NCBI GenBank assembly: GCA_027405735.1
Contig: JAPEHQ010000009.1
Span: 1,054,001 to 1,118,000 of the forward strand
Source: Mucor racemosus
Taxonomy: Eukaryota > Mucoromycota > Mucoromycetes > Mucorales > Mucoraceae
Length of the DNA stretch: 64,000 nt
Reading direction: 5' to 3'
Positions 22,847 to 34,587 of the stretch are shown here, piece after piece. The notes under the pieces are model-generated. The model made no database searches and was not told where the DNA came from. It saw only the letters and a list, made by a program, of their open reading frames with translations. The translations under genes and the position numbers were made by a program. The first letter of the stretch is position 1, and each line of letters begins with the position of its first letter.

Positions 22847-22889
22847 CAGTAATTGCTTTTTTCAAAACTAAAAAAAGAAAAAAGAAATT
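21181..22889. other. Gap before the BK-channel gene: MITE candidate, GT repeat, poly-T
   Basis: Holds a candidate 227-bp MITE (separate entry), a T/A run at 21,812-21,829 on the complement, a (GT)n run of about 11 units at 22,430-22,452 followed by ~11 T, and a 35-bp poly-T tract at 22,812-22,846 that ends in CAG. The poly-T-CAG lies 44 bp before the channel ATG and looks like a 3' splice site, so a 5'-UTR intron is possible. Otherwise no gene is supported. Confidence 0.5.
21395..21621. mobile_element. Candidate small MITE with TA flanks
   Basis: The left end reads CACTACTACGGGAAAAAT and the right end, as complement, CACTATCACTATGGAAAAAA. Both are preceded by TA outward (21,393-21,394 and 21,622-21,623). 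A second matching word, AGTGTGA, lies inside both ends. The 227-bp length, similar ends and TA flanks suggest a MITE. The TIR match needs a few gaps and I see no second copy in the window, so the call is tentative. Confidence 0.4.
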
Positions 22890-25800
22890 ATGGCTCATGA
22901 AAGTAGACTAAGAAATGAAGTCGAGCTTTCATCTACAGAAGATGAAGAAAGCAATCTAATATCAGATAATCAAACACAATATGGAGCAACAACCACATCC
23001 ACTACATCAACAAAAACTTTTGAAGAACCTTGTTCCGAAGAAAGCAGCGAAGAAATAATTTCGACTGAGATTGTAGCAAACAGAAAAAAGAAACGTCTTA
23101 AAAATCATCATCGACCTAAAAGACCAAAGCTAGTAACAACTTTATCTCATATCGTTCGAAGTGCTCGACAATCTGAAGATGAGGATGATCCAAATGATGT
23201 TATCGAGATACCATCTTCAGATTTTATTTTACCTGAATTAGATCCAAAGTATATATATATATGTAATATAAAATTTTCTATAAATCGCATCACTGACACA
23301 AACATACACACACACACACATAAACAGTGCGGATGAAGTCAGAGAATATGTACCTTCTCCATTAAAACCAATGGATAGTTGGACATCAAGAAAGCATAAA
23401 GTTAATCTAAGTAACATACGTGAAAATTATCGAGACGCACGTATTCGTGATAGGTAAATTTCATAATCAATCTTGAAAGTATGTAACTCTAAATGTACAT
23501 TTAGAAATGGTAATTTACCTTTAACTGGTATTGAAAAAATCAAAAGTATATTTAAATTCGATGCATATGTCTCTGAAGCAAAGAGAATCTTGTTTGCCAA
23601 CCGTAGCATCGTTTTATTCGTAAGTTTTTTTCTATATTTCAGTATAATAGGATGGTTCTAAATTACACCCGTAAATAGGTTTACATTGATTTAATTGTAG
23701 ATGTTTTATTATGTTTGGCTTATCTTGTTGAAATGAAACAAGAGGCTGATATTAATGCATCTCCTCCATGGATGTACAAATGGAGATCTTATGATCTTTG
23801 GTTCTGTTGTACACTATTGAGTTTATGGAACTTGGGTTCATTTTTAATGCGAATCCTTTTGACTGGCAAACCAATCTCTGTCATGCTTAGTTTCAGATCA
23901 GTGATTGAAATATTTACTACATATCCATTTATAATATCTTTATTTATTGATAATGGACAATATTTATATGGTAAAAAAACGATAGTAATTGAATATTTTA
24001 AAAACACGCACTAATTTCATTATAGTGCCTTACTTTTTAAGAAGTTGGGTTTTATTGCTACGAATCAAGAGCGTAATAAAGATCAAGACCAATTTATTAA
24101 TGACGGATAAACCTGTTGATCCCTTGAAATCAAAACTTGTTCATTTAGTAGGTACTTTGGTGGCTTTATTATACAATGGCATGTCTGCATTTCAATACTG
24201 TGAAGTGACATTTGGTGATACGAATTACTCAATTTTGGAATCTTTATATGTTGTCATGGTTACATTATCGACAGTTGGATACGGAGGTATGTGCACCTTA
24301 ATGACATTAAATACTGATGTTAATATTCGTAATAGATATTACACCTCATACAGAAGGTAGTAGAATTGTTATGATGTTACTAATCGTCATTTCACTGGCT
24401 GTGTTACCCAGTTTACTTGCTGATGCATTAAATACACTTCGAAAAAGAAACGGTAATCATATAAAAGATTATATAAAAGTAAAAACTAATACAAATGATT
24501 CTTTAGATTGGGGTGGTTATGTGTCTGAATCACACATGCCGTTTATTCTTTTGGTTGGCGTATTTAGACCAGAGCAAGTAACTGAAATATTAGACGGATT
24601 TTTGAATACAGTAAATTAGATCAATATTGAACATAAATAATTTTGTATTAAAATACGATATCGTTGTAGGAAAATACAGAGCATCATCTAAATGTAGTAT
24701 TTCTGGATATCAATAGACCCAATGAAGAATTGAAATTCTTGGAAAGAAATTCAATGTGGGGTCATCGTATTCAATTTATTCATGGATCAGTATTAGACGA
24801 GCAAACACTTACAAGAGTACAAGCAAGATCAGCAACAGCTATTTTTACATTATCAGATCAACATGCTCCAGATCCTCAGAAAGAAGATGAAAGAAACACA
24901 GTTCGCTTATGGTCTTTACACTGTTACACAGTAAGCCATAATGTAAATATTTATACCTACAACTTGTCTCCATCTACAGCTATTTATCAAAAGATGGCAA
25001 AAGAAATTATATGTGTTCGTGAATTTAAACAATATTTATTGGCAATGAATTGCAGATGTCGAGGTGCTTCCACTTTATTAACAAATTTATTGCACCAAAG
25101 ACGTCCAATGGATCAGTATCATGAATCATGGCAAGCTCAATATGGTAAGAATTGGAATGTAATTATCATTAACAATACTGAAACTAATTAAACTTTAGAT
25201 GATGGTTCTTGTAATGAAATTTACATGGACAGACCACCTGGATCACTTGTCAATTTATCCTTTAAAGAAGCTGCTTGGGTTGTTTATACTGAATGTCAAG
25301 TCATCTTATTTGGTGTTAAAACTCGTTTACAAAACTGTGAACATCGTGAAATACTGCTGAATCCAGAGAATAACTATATCATAAAACATGATGACCTTTG
25401 TGTTTATATGTGTGAAAGTCCAAGAGAGGTTGAAGATGTAAACAATCTGGTAAGCAAATATTTACTGATGGATAATTAGCTTAATTCTGACACAGTTCCA
25501 GAAATATGATTACGTTAGAGCAAAAGTAGACAATATGAAAGCTAGAAGACAAACTGAAGCCAATAAAAAATCATCAAAACTATCAGAGCCACCACATCCA
25601 TCTGCTTCGAGATCATCATCACTTCGAAATGAAGTACTCAATTCATTGAGAAATAGCTCAAAATTACTGCACCACATTGAACATAATTCAGTTGAATCTG
25701 CACCTGCTTCACCTAAATACCATGTAGAAAATACTTGTGCAAATAATAGTAATCAAGTTGCTCATTTAGAATTATCCCAACCATCAAATAATGACATGAT

Positions 25801-27277
25801 GCTCTATCCTCCTCCTTCAAGACCTCCATCTCCCACAGCTCTTTACCATTCTACTTCCAATGAATCAACTCGGTCTCGATCTTCCTCTGTACATCAACCT
25901 CTTCGCCATCAACATTTTGAATTAGCCAAATTACCTACACCACGTTTAGCTCTATTGACTGGTAGCAGGAAACTAATCAGTCGTTTAGGTCAATTACCAA
26001 CTATAAGTAACCCAGATGTGGAGACTGAAGCATCTCCTGTGTGCTATTTGCTTACACAATCTGCTACATTACGTGAACTAACTATCAATTCAGCTGAAAG
26101 TATGAATGGGCATATACTGGTTTGCATGCATCATAAGGTTTCGAATATCTTTAAATTTATATATAATCTAAGGTATAGAAAAAGCATATAGATATATCAT
26201 TACATGTTACTGATTCTGTCTTTTCTTCTTTCTTTCTTGAATAGATCACCTCAATTAAAGCAAAACGAGTTAAAAGATATTATATTCTTATGTACATCTT
26301 TACCAAGCTCTAAAACATTTGAGATGGTTTGCCGTTTTCCCAAAGTTTATTTTATGATTGTAGGTTATTACATTGATATTTAGTGGTGAAGATGCTAATA
26401 ATATTGTAGGGTGATTGTCAACATCCGGAAGATTTAATCAAGGCAGGTGTCAAAAGAGCAAAACAAGTGGTGGTTATGAGGTAATCTATATATTGCAGGT
26501 AAAATATATTATACTTACATGATTCATAGTGAAAGAGAGTGTCTTGATCAATACCAACGAAGCTCTGACAGTCCAGCAATGTAAGGGAACCTCTCAATTT
26601 ATTGAACGATGTTTTTCTAATCCATTAATTTAGTATGACAAGCCATTTATTAGATCTTTTACTTCAAGACAAACCTCATGATTCATCTCGTATTGTAAAT
26701 TTAGGTGAGAAGATAATGATATGATTAAAATAATTCCAAATACTCATACTCATTTTTTAATCAAGTCGAGAAAGCAAACATTAGATTTATGCATTTATTA
26801 CAAGGAAAGGATGTCGCAGAAGAAGTTGATGTTTTCTATACGCCTGCCTACGCTGCTGGAAATGTCGTAGTTGATAGCTTGTTAAGTAATGTCTTGTTGA
26901 GCCAAACATATTACAAGCCAGACATAGTATCTGTCATAAAAGCTCTCTGTGGTATGCCTGGACCTCTTTACGATAAAGATACTGCTCACATTTTGAAATG
27001 CGGCACAAAAATCCGTCCAAATGTATTCCAGAACTCTCGCCATCTTTCGCTTGCTGTTATGCCTCCTTGTTTCATAGATAAAAGTTTTGCATTCTTATTT
27101 GAAACTCTTGTCATGGATCATGAAGTGCTCCCCGTGGGTATATTGCGTGCACCGGATGAAAATATGGGAAATGAGCTATCATTTGTGTATACAAATCCCG
27201 TTTCATCTTTAATTATGAAGAGAACTGATAAGATTTACGTGTTGGCTTCTCCTGGATGGAGTTACTTTTCCCAATAG
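22890..27277 (+). CDS. BK/Slo-type potassium channel alpha subunit
   Basis: A membrane K+ channel with a cytoplasmic double-RCK gating ring. About 14 exons with ~45-100-nt introns give roughly 1,240 residues. In order: an acidic and basic N-terminal tail; membrane segments beginning with ANRSIVLFVYIDLIVDVLLC; an S4-like stretch with spaced Arg/Lys (LRSWVLLLRIKSVIKIK); the pore with selectivity filter TLSTVGYG, split by an intron right after the filter; and S6 (MMLLIVISLAVLPSLL). RCK1 starts at MPFILLVGVFRPEQV. A Ser/Pro-rich linker with NNDMMLYPPPSRPPSP follows, then RCK2 from GHILVC. The stretch FYTPAYAAGNVVVDSLLSN matches the BK segment after the Ca2+ bowl, but no acidic Asp-run bowl is seen before it. 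Ends at 27,277. Regulation by Ca2+ or voltage is therefore uncertain. Confidence 0.88.
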
Positions 27278-28229
27278 AACATTTGATTGTATGTGTGTAT
27301 CATATTTCCCCCTTTCGATTGTGTATAAACTTCTGGTTTTCATAATTTTTTAAGCGACTTTTTTCAATAAAAACAAGCATAAAATATATGCCAGGCTATT
27401 TTGAATGTTTCAATAAATCGAGTAGCTGCATTGTAATCACAACACATTGCTAAACCCCTTTGATAGCTGGTCGCTTACCAAATCAGATATTAAAATGCAC
27501 AGATCCCATCACTATCAAGCCCTGATCGCCAAGTTTTCGTGTGTTACTATTTCAAGAACAGGCACTTAACTATAAAATGAAATATAATATCATTATTCAT
27601 TACTTGGTGGTCGATTAGATTAAATAAGGTACAAAGAAAAAAAGTAATTGTATACGATATTCTTTCTCATTTACGGACATTTTAGCCAAAATACACAAAA
27701 AGCGAATTACTTTATGCACATTTTGCATAAATCTGAAGCTCAAACATGCTCATTGTTCCTTCCTTCGATCAAATTCCTTCTTGCTGGGTAATGAAAAAAT
27801 GATGAGCATTGAAATCCCAATTCTTACATCTACAAGCAAGGATCAGTAGTCGAATCCTCATTTTACCTCACTAATTCGTATCTAAACTTTTACTTGACTA
27901 TTAACTATTCGAAATACAGACTTTTGTGGATAAAATTATTATTTTTACTTTCGAATTGTGCAATTTTTTCAAAGACAAAATTTTGAAAGAGTACCGCCAT
28001 TCGATGCGAGATTCAATGCTCTACTCATAACCCTTAATAAGCTTTGTAGGTTCGCATAGTGATTTCTGGAGAAGTAAGCAAAAAAGTCATGAAATTTCTC
28101 TAAAATGACATTTTTTTTCCGATTTGGAGCGCAATACTCATCCCTGGAATTGAGAAATTGAAAATGCAATAGTTTTGATAAGGATTTAATAAAGAAATAC
28201 AAAAAAAAATAAAAAAAAGTACATATATA
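27278..28229. other. Intergenic AT-rich gap after the BK-channel gene
   Basis: The first ~100 bp include 'caataaaaaca' near 27,364, a plausible polyadenylation signal. The rest is AT-rich with no gene or RNA that I can support. The end runs into sequence linked to repeat family B on the minus strand. Confidence 0.4.
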
Positions 28230-28530
28230 ATCAATTGATAAGCTTTGTATAATGTATATGCATAATGTTTTTAGAATTTGACAGCGAACCATATATGATT
28301 TTTACCAAATGCGCAATGACCCGTGGAAACTGGCATCCAAAATACTTGTAGTATCTATTCATATCTATATCCTCAAAAAGTGGCAGCTTACTTGGATCAG
28401 TATTTATAGAGATCATATTAAAATTTTGTTTTCAAAAAAAATGTGCAGTAAGCTATAAGTGCACTTTGGCAATGGTTTTCTCAACATACAGTAGGTTGTG
28501 GATGTTGCTCTTTGATATCAGTATGTCAAA
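28230..28530 (-). repeat. Repeat segment with a conserved short frame, copy 1
   Basis: On the minus strand the frame at 28,416-28,231 reads INTDPSKLPLFEDIDMN then YYKYFGCQFPRVIAHLV. A diverged copy lies on the plus strand at about 59,100-59,345 (INTDPSKLRLYMDIDM, then after a stop and a frameshift QLPWVIMHLI). Both are next to a 'aagtgcacttatag' word. This conserved peptide suggests a decayed protein-coding transposon. The family is not recognised. Confidence 0.45.
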
Positions 28531-28559
28531 GATGTGTCCCTACTATTATGTAAAGTTGG

Positions 28560-29820
28560 AAGTTATTGGGATTAAAATTCGCTGAGATAAGGCATCTGTT
28601 ATCGATTTCTTCCAATTGTAAAAAGTAGGTTTCAGGTGGTTTTTAAATGGGTTTCGCATTTTTTTCGCCCAATATTGAGTTAAATTATGTAAAATCTTCA
28701 AATAAGATAGATCTAACTCCAAGCTACTCTGCATTTTTTGTTTCAGCAAAAAATATTGATTTTTGGTTGAGATAATTAAAATAATAGTTTTTATCACAGC
28801 TTATAACCTGTCCCAAAACCGTTATGAAAAAATGGACGAAAAATGATTCAAAAAACAAGATTGTTTAAATGCTCATAAACTGCAAAGTAAGTAGACCTAG
28901 CGTATTAAATGGTTTTTGTACAGTTTTTGATTCTGCATCCAACTATATAAAATTTAAAAAACATTTTCACATAAAATTTTGCGCAAAATGCAATTGAAAT
29001 TTTGAAGGTTTTTTGAAGATACACGTCACTTTTTATAAGCATATTTAAAATACAATAAATTGAAATAATGCGCAAAAAAAGTATCTATCGATTGAGCTAT
29101 TGCAAAATCTTGTAGCTGCATTATTCGTAGAGGAAACAACATTTTTGTCCAAATTTTTTTCTGTTTCAGAATTTGGGATGAGGGTATACAAGGGAAAAAT
29201 GGACGCCAGAAATGGAGGTACCTTTTTGTACATATTTTTGAGGATATCTCCACGAAAAATCAATATTTTGAAAAACTCTAAATTGGGTCTGAGAGAGCTC
29301 AACGAGCTGGATGACATGAATGCAAAAAAAATGTTGCTCAATTTAACCAATATTTTGAAACTTACTATATAAATGTCCAAAAAAATGAAAAAAAAATAAA
29401 AGTACTCAGATTTTTTTTATATTGAAATATGTTATAGAGCGCTTTAAAACAAGTAAATTTTATTATTGAAAAGTGGTAGTATAGCTTAATGTTTTCTGGA
29501 GATATGAAGCCTCAAAGTTTTCAATTCATTAGCAGTAAAATACGCGTAAAAAATCTGAAACCTTAACAATGAAAAATTAGTACCACCTGCAAAAAGTAGG
29601 ATATTTCCGAATACTTATTTTTGGATTAAAGCTGAACATCTCAGGTACATTGGCATATAATTTTCTCTTGGTATCATTTAGTGAAAAAAAAAAGTAGAAC
29701 AGGAATGAAAAGTGACACCCAGATTTCAAGGAGAAAGCAGTGGTCTTTACGTGTTTTTGGGTCTTCATAAGATATGAAATAAATTTAGGAATAGGGATAG
29801 GTATAATAATGCGATTGATT
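28560..29820 (-). repeat. Unclassified repeat family B, copy on the opposite strand
   Basis: Reverse-complement copy of the B repeat described at 20,070. The frame at 29,100-29,372 (plus strand here, antisense to the repeat as defined) again reads EFGMRVYKGKMDARNGG and RISPRKINILKNS. This copy extends past 'attatctcg' into sequence ('agctactctgca', 'tagatct') that also follows the copy at 63.8 kb, so the family is longer than 1.1 kb. Confidence 0.7.
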
Positions 29821-31455
29821 CAAATTTTTCTTGACCAGGTACCTATAAAAATAGAAAATCCATTTCAACTTATAGAATGTAACCTTTTATGAGTACCATA
29901 TCAGAGCAAGTTAATGAAATTCGTCATTTATAGTGTAGCTGTAATTAAACTGCGTAAGATTTCGTAAAGTGAAAATGTTATTTTTTATTGATAGATCAGA
30001 AAAAGAAGCAATTAAAGATTACGGAATGTAGTTGTTTAGCTTCTACAAGAAAAAAATATATAAAATTATTTTTCATTATTATACCGTACACATGCTTTTT
30101 TTAATAGCAATATTTTGATTACTCATCTAATACATGATCGCGGATAAATTTGAATCGGAATATATCCGTTCCTATTAATCTAGATAGTACCATTGATTAA
30201 TGCAATTTTACATAAGAAATAGCTCAAATTAGACATTTCTTACAGGGTAAATTCACCCAAATCCCGATCATTATGGCAACATCAATATGTGTACCATCAA
30301 TATGCGTATACTTCAGATTGTCTTAATCATTATTCGGCAACGAATGGCTGTTTTCAGCCTATTTTAAACTTTTGCAACGCTATACCTGTCTGGTATAAAG
30401 AGCTTTTGTGATGATAAAATTACATAGGATGAAAGCGACAGGGGATATACATTTACTCACCTCAAGTTTAGGTATCACTAAAATTTGCGCCTTCAATTTT
30501 TAATTAAATATGAGCCTAAGCTCATTCAAGTGATGTTATACTGCTATCTACGTAAAGTATTCAGGTATTTCTAATTTAAGATATGTACAGCGCAAGTTGA
30601 CCCCTTTATATACGACAGTTTATAAATAGATTGTGTTTCGATTTTGATGTGATTAAAGGATTTATAAATATACCACAATCTAGATCTCAGATCCTTGAGA
30701 AAAGATAGATTAAAATCAGGTTTTATGCGGATTTATATTCATACAATATAATATAATACTCTGTTAACAAAGTAGAGCCAACTCTCTTTAACCTCATTTT
30801 CAAATAAGAATTATAATAAAACCACATTTTTTAGTTATATCTCGCAAAAAAGTCGTAGGGTTCAAACTTACAGACAAATTATGCATAATAGCATGTAACA
30901 GGATTTAATTTATTGTTGGCAGTTTTATTTTTTTTCGTCATTGCCACTGAAATATAGCGATATTTATGCAAATTAATCTGATTAGCTCTTGATGAGTACT
31001 TTCATTGATTTATTACGTTCATGCTGCATGTAAAGATTTTGTGGATACAATTATAGTCCATGTTATCAATGACATTTTACTGCAATAATACATCTATATA
31101 AATGATTTTGCATATATTTAATATAAATGATTTGAAAATACAGCTGTTTCAATAAAAATAATATGAATAATAGAAATTTAAGCCTCTTTTTACGATAGTT
31201 CTTATTAGTCAAAAATCCGAAAAAAATAATAACATTAAATATAGCAACATATTATCAATTGAAATTTAGTAGTTTTTGTTGTGTTAATCTCCATTACAAT
31301 GTTTGAAAAACTCGTTAAAATCAAGCACTTTGATGCTTTCGAGTATGCAGAATGGCAGGTCAAAACTGAGTTCAAACAAATGCAAAATCCAAACTGGAAG
31401 CGATGAAAAAATTTATCGTGGCATATAACCTTCTTGTTTGACGCTATTACATAGC
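29821..31455. other. AT-rich gap before the ASNSD1-like gene
   Basis: About 1.6 kb of low-GC sequence. I see no gene, RNA gene, TIR or match to the other repeats that I could defend. Short frames near 31,235-31,477 on the minus strand overlap the first exon of the next gene and are incidental. Confidence 0.4.
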
Positions 31456-33500
31456 ATGTGTGGTATCTTATTTTCATTAGCTACCCAAGAACATTCTGTT
31501 GATCAAAATGAATGGGAAACTTTGAAAGAACTGAATACAAGAAGAGGTAAAATAAAAAAATGTTTACATGTATATTTAAAACTATTTTACTCAACAAACC
31601 TTTGATTTCGATACATAAGGACCTGATTCACAAAACCTTAAACAAGTGCAATTTTGCAACTGCAGCAAAGAGGATTTGCATCTACAATTTTTCTCTACTG
31701 TGCTTCATTTAAGAGGTGCAGATGTTGTACCTCAACCACGATGTGATCCCAACACAGGCAATACACTCTGTTGGAATGGTGAAATATTTGGTGGTATCAA
31801 TGTAAATATCGCAAGATTAATTCTCTGCCATGTTTATTCATATATTTAATAGGTAGAATTTGGTCAAAACGATACACAAGTTTTGATGAATACATTAGAA
31901 AAGGCATCGAATGAAATTGAAATTCTTTCAGCATTACAATCTATTGAAGGGCCATTTGCATTTGTTTATTATAGGGCTTCCACAAAGAAGATTTATTTCG
32001 GTCGTGATTGCCTTGGACGCAGATCGTTGTTATGGCTACGATCAGACAAAGGTGCTTTTATGTTGAGCTCAGTTGGCAAAGCAAATACAAATCAAAATGA
32101 TCCAGATGTTTGGGAGGAAGTACCTGCTAATGGTATTTACAGTATTGACCTCAATGCAGATATTACAGCTTTAGAAGAACCAAATGAATTGCCTAAAGCA
32201 TGTGGATTTCCTCTACACTTGTTTCCTTGGACGTATATAGAAAATGATGATAAACTGGACATGTTGAAGAAAGGAAAGCTGGTAAAAGAAACGATAAACT
32301 AATTGTAAATACTCGTTTATTGACAATATAATGATAGAGTTTCCCTTTCCCAAGACTCAATATAACTCTACCAGATCTGGAAACTGTCGATGAAGCAAAC
32401 GCAGATATAGAGCCACTAGTAAATGATAACATGGAAAAGGCAATTACAGAATTCAAAGCAGTATTAGGCGAATCAGTTAAAAAAAGAGTTGCGGATATAC
32501 CCTATTTAGAGTAAGATATTCATATGAGGAATAAACTAGATTACTCAACGCTTTATACAGTACAAAAGGTCAAGCCCGAGTAGCTATTTTGTTCTCTGGA
32601 GGATTAGACTGTATATGTTTAGCCGCATTAGCAAATCAATACCTACCCATGTCAGAATCTATCGATTTGCTTAATGTTGCATTTGAAAATCCTCGTGCAG
32701 AAAAAGCAAAAACGCAGACTCCCAAGAAATCCAAGAACAGAAAACCTAAAAAGAATCAAACAGAAGCAGGAGAACAAGAGAAAAAGGTTGTTGAGGAACC
32801 AAAGCGATCCATTTATGATACTCCTGATCGTCTCACAGGTAAAGCTGGCGTAGAAGAATTAAGACAAATTGCACCTGATCGAACATGGAATTTTGTTGAA
32901 ATCAACGTACCTTATCCAGAAGCAATGGAATATCGACAAAGAATTATTGATAGAATGTTTCCATTGGATACTGTCATGGATTTGAGTATCGCCATGGCAT
33001 TTTGGTTTGCATCTAGGGGTAAAGGTGTTATTCATGTTCAAGATCAAGTGATAGATTATGAAAGCCATGCTCGTGTACTGATATCTGGACTAGGCGCTGA
33101 TGAGCAATTGGGCGGCTACTCGAGACATCGTGAAGCATTTAGACACGGTAGCTGGGAAAGATTAATACAAGAAACTCAATTAGATGTAGATAGAATATCA
33201 ACTAGAAATTTAGGTCGTGATGATCGTATCATGTCAGATCATGGAAAGGAAGTTCGATTTCCCTTTTTGAGTACATATGTTGTTGATTGGCTTTGTCAAC
33301 AACCAATTCAATTGAAAATGGATTTAAGATACAATAGAGGAATTGGGGAAAAGATTTTATTAAGACATGTTGCTCGTGAGTTAGGTTTAATAAATGCTAG
33401 CAGAAATTGGAAGAGAGCGATACAATTTGGTGCAAAAACAGCTAAAATGACAGGTGAATCAAGGTCTGAAAAGGGGCAGCACAAGTTAATCCAAGAATAA
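31456..33500 (+). CDS. Asparagine-synthetase-domain protein (ASNSD1-like)
   Basis: Five exons: 31,456-31,546, 31,620-31,801, 31,853-32,281, 32,338-32,510 and 32,561-33,500, giving 604 residues. The protein starts MCGILFSLA, so Cys2 would be the N-terminal nucleophile of a class-II glutamine amidotransferase domain, supported by RRGPDS (exons 1-2) and the LCWNGEIFGG loop. The ATP pyrophosphatase loop SGGLD is at 304-308, followed by a Lys/Glu-rich insert (PKKSKNRKPKKNQ). The conserved C-terminal run includes WNFVEINVPYPE, GLGADEQLGGYSRHR, STRNLGRDDRIMSDHGKE and RGIGEKILLRH. This order matches the ASNSD1 group rather than true asparagine synthetase. The reaction of that group is not settled. 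Its stop overlaps the mL46 stop region by 15 bp on the other strand. Confidence 0.9.
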
Positions 33501-34483
33501 GTCAATGGCCTGCTTGTATTCCGGATGCACATATTTAGCAAGCTCTTCTTTTGTAAGCCATGCAAAATCGACAATTTCTTTACCATCAGGTTGACATTGT
33601 CCATCTAACCAATCTGCTCTGAAAAATGACACCTATATAAATAGCATTAGATTAATAAAGAAACATTGCCATGAGATTTCGTTCATGGACACCCTCTACT
33701 GAAACTTTAAAGACTTTTTCCATGCTTTCCATGATTGCTGATCAAACTAAAACTATGCAGTAATAGGATTTTGCATTTGAACCACACCAGGGTGTTTCTC
33801 TTTGAAATAAAAATGCTGCGTAGCTTGATATTTGAGATGATAGTATGCGGTTTTTGAAATGTGTATCACATTATGAGAAATAATGTAAATTGATGTAAGC
33901 GTCTGAAATGGGATGTAGTATCGCATTGAGAGAAATTTGAATTGAAAGAAAAATATCAAAAGATACTTTAAATGCGAATGATTGCTGAAATAGGTTGTAG
34001 AGTCTTATCATTTGCTTTTAAATGTCTGTAAAAATAATTTAAAGTTGGTGTAAATGGGGTCCATGAAACGAAATCTAATTAAATTATTATTACTTTGGCT
34101 CCAATTGAGTTATCCCATCTGTTGAATTTAGGTGGAAATTTATATTGATACACACCAATTGGCGATTCATCAATGAGTTTCACTTTAAGATTAGAACCAC
34201 ATTCTTCTCTTAATTCGCGAAGAGCAGCTTCTGATGCAGTTTCGCCAGGATCCTGACCGCCTTGAGGAAACTGATATGCATGATGTTTCCTGGGTTTCTT
34301 GACCAACAGGTAAAGAGTATCGGTAGACTTACGAAGATTATCTTTTACATCTGTTGTTGAAGGTATTTTCTCTTTAACAGGTAAGCGGCGTAATACAATA
34401 CTAGATACTGCGCGGTAGACTTCTCCTATTTGTTGCTTGGGTATTTTGCTCATTTTGTGTGGAAAGATGTTCAATAAATGCAT
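33486..34483 (-). CDS. Mitochondrial large-subunit ribosomal protein mL46 (Nudix-fold)
   Basis: Two exons on the minus strand, 34,483-34,094 and 33,632-33,486, give 178 residues from the first Met, or 168 from the internal Met at 34,453. The N-terminus has basic and hydrophobic residues fitting a mitochondrial targeting segment. The Nudix-like box is complete: GGQDPGETASEA followed by LRELREECG. After it come GVYQYKFPPKF, SIGAKV|SFFRADW across the intron, and VDFAWLTKEELAKYVHPEY near the C-terminus. The last two motifs are the hallmark of mL46 (yeast Mrpl17), a component of the mitoribosome, so structure-related rather than hydrolase function is likely. An intact Nudix box is unusual for this protein. 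The 461-nt intron is about ten times the local norm because it holds a MITE-like insert. Confidence 0.82.
33674..34076. mobile_element. MITE-like insert within the mL46 intron
   Basis: The 461-nt intron holds inverted repeats of about 40 bp: AGATTTCGTTCATGGACACC at the left and, as complement, AGATTTCGTTTCATGGACCC at the right, continuing with matching 'aactttaaa..' and ending in GAC. The 403-bp span between the outer ends is AT-rich and non-coding. No clean target duplication is seen next to the ends, and no second copy lies in this window. The class is therefore unknown. Confidence 0.6.
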
Positions 34484-34587
34484 ATTCTTATATCGCCCTT
34501 TTAAACAGTGAATGATGATGGTGGCTTATTGATACAATTACACATATTTGCTGCTTGAATTTCGGTTAATTTTCTTAAACATTATCA
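34484..34587. promoter_or_regulatory. 104-bp divergent promoter shared by mL46 and TRM44
   Basis: The two start codons face away from each other at 34,483 (minus) and 34,588 (plus). If mL46 instead starts at 34,453 the gap is 134 bp. With so little space both genes must share the promoter DNA. No TATA box or named operator is evident. Confidence 0.6.
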
